From Auriscalpium vulgare (Eukaryota > Basidiomycota > Agaricomycetes > Russulales > Auriscalpiaceae): a stretch of DNA of 64,000 nt. Shown in pieces: positions 45,242 through 54,042 of the stretch (positions are counted from its first letter, which is position 1; the number at the start of each line of letters is the position of its first letter). A program made the translations under genes and the position numbers. The stretch spans positions 62,001-126,000 of the forward strand of contig JAHBBC010000019.1 in the NCBI GenBank assembly GCA_019915015.1, in the 5' to 3' direction. The notes beneath the pieces were generated by a model that did not search any database, was not told the DNA's origin, and saw nothing but the letters and a program-made list of their open reading frames with translations.

Positions 45242-47155
45242 TCACATGTCGGGCGCAAACTCTACCAGACCCGTCTCCAGGAAGTCCCACACTTTGACGA
45301 ATCGCAGCCCTGCCCGCGCGCTTCATGCATATCAGCTTGGATGCGCGCTAGAGAAGAGAAAGGCGACGCACCCGATCTCCTTAAACTCCTCCACTGTGCG
45401 CTCGCCTCCGTTCAGCAGTATGAGCATACTTATGTCGGAGAGGTACGTCCGCAAGCTTCCGTATCCGTAGTTGGGCAGGAGCGGTTTCGGGGCCTTGTTA
45501 AGAGGCACAACAAGATCAGACTGTGACCAAGAAGCAGCACAGAACAGCGACGCACGATTTCAACGCCTGCGTCTACGACCCCAGACTCTGACGTGACGCC
45601 GGAAGGAACAATGTATTCGTCTAACAGAGGATGAGCATGTAGACACGGATTCGATGTCGAGATCGGACGTACGAATGAGAATTCGGCTGCTGGGCTTGGC
45701 ACCAGCGCGGACGTTCTTCAGGATTTTCACAGCATCATCCACTGGCCAGTCGTGGATGATTTGCCGAATCTGAAGCCCCCACAGTTAGCGAAGGCGGATC
45801 GCAGCAGCTCGGGAAGCACACTGACATAATAGATATCTTGTCCATGCGCGGGCGAGTCCTTGAAGAAATCAAACGGAATGTAGTCGACGCGCTTCTCCGC
45901 AGTTGCTGCAGGGTACTCTGCCGCCCAACGCTACCAAGCAAGCGTCATTCATATTATCCAAGATTGGGACGGGGATGTGCGTACCTGCTGCGCCTGCGCT
46001 ATGACGGGAGGAAGGTCCTGAAGAGTGAGATGCAAATTTGGGTACCTCTGCGCAAGCTCGATGGAGACTGTCCCGACACCGCTGCCCACGTCGCAGACCG
46101 TTGTACCCTGAGGGAACTCACGCCACGGGAATTCTGCGCAATGTCGGGCTTGCGATCAGACCTGGGGTAGTGTCACCTTATTCAATGAGTACGTACGATT
46201 GACTATGCCCTCGATCCCAGTGATTGTGGAAATCCCAGTCATGGCGCGGTGGAATTGCTACATCGAGAGCACGTATGATGGAGGATTGAGCTTTGCACGT
46301 CTCATGGATACGCCTGTTCGCTCACCTGGAACGTGCTGGGCTACGAGGGGACTGTCAGCGCAGGTCACTCGAGAGGTTGAGGGCGACTCACATGCTTCGC
46401 GAAGTAGTCGAACACAGTGGCGTCGGGCATCTCGTCCTTGATGCTCCAGGACCACGCAGAACGCCGTTTTTCCAGCGAATGGCCATATTCCGGATCGACG
46501 AGAGCATCGTAGAAGTTCGACACAGCGCTTATATTCGTCTTCCCGGAGCGCAACTTGACGAGCGCGCTGATGTTGTTCGCGTCGCGGAGCGTCAGTGATA
46601 ACGGGTTGTTTATGAACGTTTGTGGGGCGGCTAACCGTCGCTATTCAGATCGGCACAATCATGATAGCTAGAGCAATTGGGCATACTTTCGCGGAAACAG
46701 TGCGTCGCGGAGAGCGTGCGCATGATCTTGAGGAGCTTGCCCTCGTGCAACCCGGTCTTCGTCGCGATCTCGCTGACGTGCATGCCTTCCGGAACACCAT
46801 AGATCACGTCTGCGATGCCGCAATTGGCAGCAACGCGGATGCAGGCCACTTCATTGTTCAACAGTGTACGCTGGAAAACGCATCAACATGGAAGCCGTAG
46901 ACCGTAAGTGGACGCGCGGACCGTGTACATCGTCGTCGCAGGAGGGGTCAGCGTGATGCTGAGCTGGTGAAAGGCGCCTTCGAGGATGCGCAGCGCCTTC
47001 TTGAGGCCCGTTGTGTCCGTCGGTAGCCGTGGCTCGGTGGGCGCGTTGATGGACGGCACCTCGCAGCCCGCGGCCTCATACTCACGGATGGCATCCTCAG
47101 TAGCAGAGCTGATGAGGGAAACAAGGCTGCGAAGAACTTCTTTGGGGCTGCTCAT
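45242..47155 (-). CDS. O-methyltransferase (COMT-type), copy 3
   Basis: Eleven exons colinear with copies 1 and 2, starting MSSPKEVLRSLVSLISSATE at 47155 and ending KVWDFLETGLVEFAPDM. SAM site VCDVGSGVGTVSIEL, LTLQDLPPVI, His base in IRQIIHDWPVDDA. The 15-nt fourth exon encodes PSTFQ. Every splice phase works and no stop or frameshift is seen. Exons 7-10 are nearer to copy 1 than to copy 2. Methyltransf_2 family, SAM-dependent, substrate unknown. Retention of three intact copies suggests selection or recent duplication; substitution patterns would be needed to separate these. Confidence 0.88.
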
Positions 47156-47605
47156 CTTGCGAGCTTGTAGAGCCGCCAAGGATTGGGGGGCTGGGAGTTC
47201 CAGATCCGCATGACGGTTGGCGAAAGACAGGATATTTATGGAGGGCCGCTATCAGCGGCGCCTGTTCCTAGTGAGAGGGCGTAGGCACGCTGGATATAGG
47301 TAGAACGAACCTTCGGGTCAATTTACGCTATCCCAGATTGTCTATGCGAGAGATGCGCCGTGACTTTGCGTGCATCACCGCGTACAAAACCCTTCGATAT
47401 ACCGCGCCCCCGCTGCAGTTGCTGGTCACCAGATTTGAGGTCCATAGCAGCCTAGGTGTCCCAGGTCGTCAATAGGTGGGATAAAGTTAGCTGCGACGCC
47501 ATAATCAAAATGTGGCTGGAATCAGATTCTGGATAAATACTGTATTAGCTCGATGTTCCCTTCTTTGGCCCGCGCTCAAATTGCATCGAACACGACATAC
47601 ATCTC

Positions 47606-47887
47606 ATGACCAGCCCTACCCTTCATCCGGACTCCGAAGAAGTGCCACAGACGCTGTGCGATGTTGGCGTCCTGTATGGGGGTAAGTCCGGGCCATGTCG
47701 ATTGAACGTGCACGCGCCGACCATAGAGCGAGCCCAAATACGAATGGGTTCTGTCGCTAGAGATAATCTGCAGGCACAGTCGGGGGAGGTGGTGTGGATG
47801 AGACGCAGAATGTGGCGATTGCGCTTCAATGAGAAGCACTATGTATGTACGCGCGGCCTCAGCAACGAGCGAAGGAGGTGTCAGTGA
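47606..47887 (+). CDS. Hypothetical short reading frame
   Basis: 93 codons from ATG, starting MTSPTLHPDSEEVPQTLCDV. Amino-acid composition is plausible but there is no recognisable motif, and an overlapping minus-strand frame of similar length exists. It may be chance. The surrounding 47156-48250 shows otherwise only flank sequence shared with the other O-methyltransferase copies. Confidence 0.2.
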   Translation: MTSPTLHPDSEEVPQTLCDVGVLYGGKSGPCRLNVHAPTIERAQIRMGSVARDNLQAQSGEVVWMRRRMWRLRFNEKHYVCTRGLSNERRRCQ

Positions 47888-48279
47888 ACAGGTACTGAGG
47901 TAAGTTACATAGGCGGCGCGCCGGACGAGCCGGACAATAATCCCACGCCAATGCCTCCAGTCTCTCTGATCGCCCGACAGGGTTTCCTGTCATTTCTCTT
48001 CATTTCTTCACGTCTTTTCCGCAATCTTGCAGCGCCGAGATGTTGTGCTCCGATGGCGCTTTATTCCTAGACCACCCCAATTGAAGTTAGTTTGCTCAAG
48101 AACACGCTGCCCTTAGCGTGGCCCTCCAAGAGTCCAAATCGTGTACACGTACGTCGTAAGCTCGCACAGCTGCAACTCTCTGGCAGCAATGATAGCTAAC
48201 GGGGATATATGAATCACTTTCAAGCGTGCGACCGACTCGTCAAACAACGGGATGCGTGATAATCAGGTTCCGGGAAATC

Positions 48280-49482
48280 GAGTGCCTCTGCCCTGCTCGC
48301 AACATGCAGCGTCCTCGTCGCCAGCCTCCACAACTCGCCATGGCCGCTCTGCAAAAGCCGTAGCGCGTGCTGAGCGTGACTATCAAGAAGCAATCGCCGC
48401 GCTGCGCCTATTACTACGCAAACCGCCACGTACGCACCGAGGGGACATCCAGTCGCGGCAATTGTCGCTGGGAGTTTTGGAGTGCCGAATTTGATGCCAG
48501 CCTGTGGAAGATTGGATAAGGAGCTGGACCGGATTTGTTTTGAGGGAAGGTCATGAATCGGACGAGCTGGTACGTTTTCCAGACTCAATGCATTCGCGGT
48601 TGACTGACGTCGTCATCTCAGCGACAAGACTGCGTTTTTGGGAGGCATAGAATCCGCAGAGCATTCAGTTACACGGACAATTGATCCTGGGTCAGGCACC
48701 CTTGACAAGGAAGAGGACGGGGAGTTTCGAAGGAGCTGTGCTACCGGGACGTGAGTGCAGCTTGCGCAATGCGGTATGCGCGAATTTTTGATTTGGATTT
48801 CCAGGAACGTCCTCCACTGCCTCCGAGCTCTGAGAAATTTGGTATCATATTATGATACCCCTCGACGCACGAAATCATGGCACTACCACCCAATCTCGCG
48901 TCTTCCTGTCCTTTGCGCGCGCAGACCATCGCTTTCGTCAAACCCTTCTTGATTCTCCACGTGAACGAGCTTCGTGACGCTCGCGACCTGTATGCGGTAT
49001 GGATATAGGCCGCCCGGGCTCAGCGCTCGTCAGGGTTTGCAGCTGTGGAGGAGATGGTGGAGAAGGCGAGGGAGATCTCCAACAGCAGTCGAAGCTATAT
49101 ACACGATGGGCACCGGTGCGTTGCTACATCGTTCGCTCTCACCGTTCTCATCTCCTTCTTTTCTTACAGGACACAGGGCTTTTGAAGAATGTCGTTGGCG
49201 CGCAAGGTCGTTTTGGCGCATCGCAACCCACTCGACCGTCGTGACACCGCGCTCCGAGCCCTTCTGTCGACCAGCGGTCACCTTACAAAGATCTATATCG
49301 TCCATGCCATGCAGGTTCTCGCCGTGGACTCGCTCATCTCGTCGCCCGTGCAGGATATTACGCTCTTGCTGTCGGTGGTGCGTGCCCAGGGGCTGGCTGC
49401 CCTCGGAAGAAGTATTGTGTCATGGACGAAACTTGGTGTGGAGAATCAGTACATTACGAGCTTAATGGCTACTACGTTCTGA
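48280..49482 (+). pseudogene. Passenger gene upstream of F-box copy I, probably decayed
   Basis: Plus-strand pieces with plausible introns: ANRHVRTEGTSSRGNCRWEF, then after a GTACGT...TCATCTCAG intron DKTAFLGGIESAEHSVTRT, then LILHVNELRDARDLYAV, and finally 49189-49482 (KVVLAHRNPLDRRDTALRAL to a stop). Matching pieces occur on the minus strand at 30.2-31.05 kb upstream of copy G, and partly at 51.4-51.7 kb between I and J. Several in-frame stops prevent a continuous model. I do not recognise the family. Confidence 0.4.
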
Positions 49483-49616
49483 CTGCACGATCAACGAGAT
49501 ATAACCAGTATGGCATACCGAATATTTGACGTTCGAGGGATGCGCGTTCGAGGGATGTGGCCTTGCTGGTAGCTACGAGCATATTGCTACAGCTCTAGCC
49601 TCTAAGGCGTCAAGGC

Positions 49617-49628
49617 CGGGAACTGCCG
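49617..49628. promoter_or_regulatory. CGG-N6-CCG site upstream of F-box copy I
   Basis: CGG, spacer GAACTG, CCG, 488 bp before the copy I start. A run of CTTCAG repeats (about 49668-49725) between site and gene accounts for part of the extra distance. Confidence 0.4.
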
Positions 49629-50115
49629 GAAGTACACGTGGATAATTTGCCAAGCGCTGCAAGCTTCAGCTTCGAACGAGACCTTCAGCGCTTCAGCCCT
49701 TCAGCGCTGTCCTTCAGCTTCAGCTAGTAGTCTCCTTTGCAGACCTTACGCGGAAGACAGTCGTTCCGCCAGCAAGACCGCTTCCGCTTCGTCAACAACA
49801 GTTTCTCCCCACATACTTACTCGCGGTCATCGCTCATCTTCATCCAACCCAAGTGTTTGAGAGAGTCGATTCTTGGTCGATTCGATAGATCTCTCGTGGA
49901 TCGCTGAGCTGAGCGGTGGTTCCGTTTCCCGAAGCTTGGTGAGGAGCATCGTCTTCTTCCACGTATTGAGTGTCCTAATCATATCTAACAGCTCTCAAAC
50001 CGACCTGGGCGATTCCCATTGCCCAAACTCGAGGTATGTACACCACGAGCCACTGTCCCTCTACGACCTGCACGCTCACCATCCCTTCTTTCCTACGTCA
50101 GTTCGGCGCGGCGTC

Positions 50116-51240
50116 ATGGCAAAAATACCTCTAGAAGTGCAAATCCTAATCATAGAATGCGTCTATTGGCTTTCCCAGGCGGAGGCGGTCGACTACGCAA
50201 CCCTCTGCGCGTGTGCGCTCGTCTGCCGCGCGTGGACTCCCATCGCGCAGCGCCTCCTCTACCGCCGTGTACCTTCCGCCGACCCAGATTTCGACGGTCG
50301 CGACAAGCTGCCCCTCCTCCTGCGCACCCTGCGCACCAGCCCCCACCTCGCCGCGGCCGTCCGCTCCATCTTCCTCTCAGTGTTTCTTGCCAATGCCACC
50401 TCCGATATCTCAGCCGATGTCGAGCTCCTCGAGCTCTGCCCGCACATCCAGAATGTCCGGGTACAGGACCTTCTGGACGGTTACGCCATGTTTTCGGCGC
50501 TTGAAGCGCGCCTGCGCGCAATACCGCTGCACCCCGTGGCCCTTCGCGTATGGGGCGAGCCCTCCTTCCTCGGCCTCTTCCTGTCGGCGTGGCCAAATAT
50601 TCGTGTGCTGGATCTCGGGGGCGCGACACCGTATGACATTCCCGATGCGCTTCGGCCAATTTCGGCATCCGGATCCTTGCAGGCGCTGTCTATCAATGAC
50701 ATCGCATGGTCGCTGGTACCCAACAACGATTTCACTGCACTCCGTGATCTCGAGCTGATCCGCCCTGCGTGGTACTACGAAGACAGGTGGATTGAACAAC
50801 TGCATCGGTCGAACCTACTCCGCGGGATTCACACCCTGCGAATCACGGGCTCATTCCCCCCACAAGACGTACTGGAGCGCATCGCGCGGCTGGAAAGCCT
50901 CGTGTTCAATCAGCTGCCCGAGGAGAATGTCGTGCTCCCGAGGAGCCTGCGCCATGTGGGGTACCACCCTTGGGATACGTCTTCGGGTTTGGAGGGGGTG
51001 AAGGTGGCTAGCTATGTTGTCGCCGGGTTGCGTGCGCTGGCGGATTTGAAGCTCGTCACTGCCACGCGTCTCGCGCAACTGGCGCAGCTCGCGGCATTGG
51101 AAGAGGTCTGTCGTGACCGTGGGGTGGAGTTTGGGACGTATCAAACCCCTCACCACTTTCCGGTAAGTCTCATGCGTGGTCATATAACAATGTTGCTGAT
51201 CATCCTGCAGAATCCTCGGTGGGATGTCGATTGGATTTGA
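50116..51240 (+). CDS. F-box-like protein, copy I
   Basis: Exons 50116-51162 and 51211-51240; 358 residues. It starts MAKIPLEVQILIIECVYWLS with core LCACALVCRAWTPIAQRLLY and ends NPRWDVDWI. The 48-nt intron is a multiple of three and has no stop in this copy, so the unspliced message also encodes a full protein with 16 extra residues. A 5' UTR intron is predicted at 50034-50101, ending 14 bases before the ATG; the frame open upstream of the ATG is therefore probably not translated. It belongs to the A/D/F/G/J subfamily. No lesion. Confidence 0.82.
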   Translation: MAKIPLEVQILIIECVYWLSQAEAVDYATLCACALVCRAWTPIAQRLLYRRVPSADPDFDGRDKLPLLLRTLRTSPHLAAAVRSIFLSVFLANATSDISADVELLELCPHIQNVRVQDLLDGYAMFSALEARLRAIPLHPVALRVWGEPSFLGLFLSAWPNIRVLDLGGATPYDIPDALRPISASGSLQALSINDIAWSLVPNNDFTALRDLELIRPAWYYEDRWIEQLHRSNLLRGIHTLRITGSFPPQDVLERIARLESLVFNQLPEENVVLPRSLRHVGYHPWDTSSGLEGVKVASYVVAGLRALADLKLVTATRLAQLAQLAALEEVCRDRGVEFGTYQTPHHFPVSLMRGHITMLLIILQNPRWDVDWI

Positions 51241-51861
51241 TATCATGATCGCCCCGGTCCCGTTCACGGACCAGGTCCTACTCGTCAAACGCACTGACTC
51301 ACGAACTACACAGCATCACAATATCTTTCCCTATTTCCTGTGCCTACCCTCGCCTGCGCTAGTCCCAGTGCGTGAGCCATCGCGTCTTCATCTTCGTCGA
51401 CTTGACTTGCTCTCGATCTCTGCCCTACTCGCACCCTAGTTGCCAACCTCCACGAGCTCGCAAAAAGCAGGCGGTGGACTATGCAAATTGCCACCTGCAT
51501 ATCCGAGGACAGGAGCTTACAGTATTCGTCGTAAGCGACAGTACTTATTGGATAAGCTGGTGCGTTTTCCAGACATCATATAACACGCGCAGTTAACTGA
51601 CGTCGTCAACGTAGCGTCAAGCCTGCGTTGCTGGAAGGCATAGAATCCGCAGCGCAATTCACTGTACACTCACGAGTTTCGGGGTGACCAACAAGAGGAC
51701 TTGAAGCGGGTGGTAACCAGTCGACGTTGGCAACTGTGCTCAGAGGGACCTTAATCCACGTACACGTACATCTTGCGCTGAAGAAAGGAGCTGAACAAGA
51801 CATAGATCTCAGCCTGCAATCAACATATTAGCGAATGGTATCATGTGATTTAGTCGTCGGC
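51241..51861. other. Passenger remnant between F-box copies I and J
   Basis: The 51420-51700 stretch aligns with 48280-48720: donor GGTGCGTTTTCCAGAC, then GTCAAGCCTGCGTTGCTGGA and AGGCATAGAATCCGCAG. No reading frame survives. It shows the passenger sequence was once also upstream of copy J. Confidence 0.45.
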
Positions 51862-51873
51862 CGGGAACTGCCG
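51862..51873. promoter_or_regulatory. CGG-N6-CCG site upstream of F-box copy J
   Basis: CGG, spacer GAACTG, CCG, 380 bp before the copy J start, identical in core to the sites at copies D, G and I in gene orientation. Confidence 0.4.
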
Positions 51874-52252
51874 ATCAGCGCCACTGCAGCAAGCAGGTCA
51901 GGATCACCGCTTTGCCCTTGGCTTCGCGGTCGACGACGACGAGCGAGATAATTTCCCCCCACATACTCGCGGCCAACGCTCTTCTACGACCTCCAGTGTT
52001 TGAGCGACGCGCTTTGATAGATCTCTCTTCGTCGAGCAGCGCCGCCGGCCGCCGTTTCACCGCGCTCGGTAAGTCGCCTCGTCTTTTGCCGTGAAAAGGC
52101 CCTTACGCTGTACGTGGAGCTTTGGCCTGGGGGACTCGTGTTGCCCATATTCTAGGTGTTTAAGAGTCACCGTGTGTACGAGCCACCGTGTCTCTACATA
52201 CGACCTTCACGCTCAGCATCATCTTTTCCCTGCGTCAGTTCGACGCCGTGCC

Positions 52253-53375
52253 ATGGCAAAACTACCTCTGGAATTGCAAATCGCCATCATAGAATGCGTC
52301 TATCGGCTTTCCCAGGCGGAGGCGATCGACTACGCAACCCTCTGCGCGTGTGCGCTCGTCTGCCGCGCGTGGACTCCCATCGCGCAGCGCCTCCTCTTCC
52401 GCCGTGTACCTTCGGCCGACCTTCAATTCGATGGCAGCCAAGCGCTTCCCCTCCTCCTCCGCACCCTCCGCACCAGCCCCCACCTCTCCGCGGCCGTCCG
52501 CTCCATCTTCCTCTCCGTGTTTCTCGCCAACGCCACTTCCGATATCTCACACGATGTTGAGATTCTCGAGCTCTGCCCACACGCCCAGAACATCATCGCA
52601 CAGGACATTCTGGACGGTCCCGCCATGTTTCCGGCCCTGGAAGCGCGTCTGTGTGCTATTAAGCTGCGCTCGGTGGCCCTTCGCACATGGGGCGACCCCT
52701 CCTTCGCTGGCCTCTTCCTGCGAGCGTGGCCGGATCTTCACACGCTCGATTTGGAGGGAATGTATCCATCCGAAGCTCCCGACGCGCTCATCTCGGCATC
52801 CGGAGCCCTGCAGGTGTTGTCTCTCAATGCGGAGCACGTGCCATGGGCACTGGCACAGAAAAACGACTTCACTGCGCTCCGCGATTTTGAGCTGCTCGGT
52901 CCGACGTGGTACGAAGATGGGTGGATCAAGCAACTGCATGGGTCGGGCATACTCCGTGGGATACTCACTCTGCGCCTCGATGGCTCCTTCCCCCCACAAG
53001 ACGTACTGGATCGCATCGCGCGGCTGGAAAGCCTCGTGTTCAATGAGCTGCCCGCCAAAGACGTCGTGCTCCCGAAGAGCCTGCGCCATGTAGGGTACCA
53101 CACATGGAATACATCTAGGACTCCGGAGGGGGTGAAGGTAGCTAGCTATGTTGTCGCCGGGTTGCGTGCGCTGGCGGATTTGAAGCTCGTCACTGCCACG
53201 CGCCTCGCGCAGCCGGCGCAGCTCACGGCGTTGGAAGACGTTTGTCGTGACCGTGGGGTGGAGTTTGAGACGTATCAAACCCCTCACCACTCTGCAGTGA
53301 GTGCCATGCGTGATCCGTAGCAATGAGTGGCTGACAATCCTGCAGAACCCTCGGTGGGATGTCGACTGGATTTGA
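52253..53375 (+). CDS. F-box-like protein, copy J
   Basis: Exons 52253-53296 and 53346-53375; 357 residues. It starts MAKLPLELQIAIIECVYRLS with core LCACALVCRAWTPIAQRLLF and ends NPRWDVDWI. The leucine-rich body is nearest to copy G. The exon 1 end differs slightly from other copies (HHSA instead of HHFP before the donor), but splicing stays in phase. A long 5' UTR intron with acceptor TGCGTCAG just before the ATG is likely, as in the other copies. No lesion. Confidence 0.82.
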
Positions 53376-54042
53376 TCCCACCCCGGTCGCGTTGACCAGG
53401 TCCTACAAAAACCACTCGTGAAGCGCACTAATTCATGAACTACCCATCATCACGACATCATCTCCTCTTTCTGTGTTCCTCTCCCCGCCTGCGCCTTTCC
53501 CAGTACCAGGGCGACAACAGTCTTTCATCCCCACGCTTGCCACGCTCGTCCTCTCCGATCTTGACTTCACGGCCAAGGACGTGTGCGCTGCCGCCGTGCC
53601 AGCACGCCCGCGCACTCGCCCCAGACATGTGAAATAGGCTTCGGATCCTCTATCAGAGAGCAGTTGCGCGCGGCCGGGATGTTCTTCAAATAGGACATGG
53701 CTTCCCGGTGGAACTCGAGATGTCAGCAGTAGCACCCAGAACTTATGATGCGCACCTTACGAATCTAGGCTCACAACCTGTAAAGTACACCAACAAATGA
53801 GACGGTGAACGCACAGAACCTCCTCACGCTTATGTTTTCCGTGCCATCGTGTCTCATCCGATCGCCTCTGACGCTACCGAAGACCGGTACACATCATCAC
53901 GTGCCCCCCGTTCAAATCAGTGACGGTGCAAACGTACGTCACGGAACGTAGAGTTATGTAAGTAAACGCGCGACCGCTGATCGTGGCTGATAAGCATCTC
54001 GCCCGTTCTTCCTCTACTACCACGACCACGTTCCCCTCTCAG
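53376..54042. other. Between F-box J and the NLR
   Basis: 53540-53630 carries the passenger fragment PTLATLVLSDLDFTAKDV. The rest holds no supported gene and is probably the NLR promoter. Confidence 0.35.

Noticed and set aside
49873..50115. 81-residue N-terminal extension of F-box copy I
   Set aside because: It crosses a predicted 5' UTR intron (50034-50101) and is not conserved in the other copies; the ATG at 50116 matches the family start.
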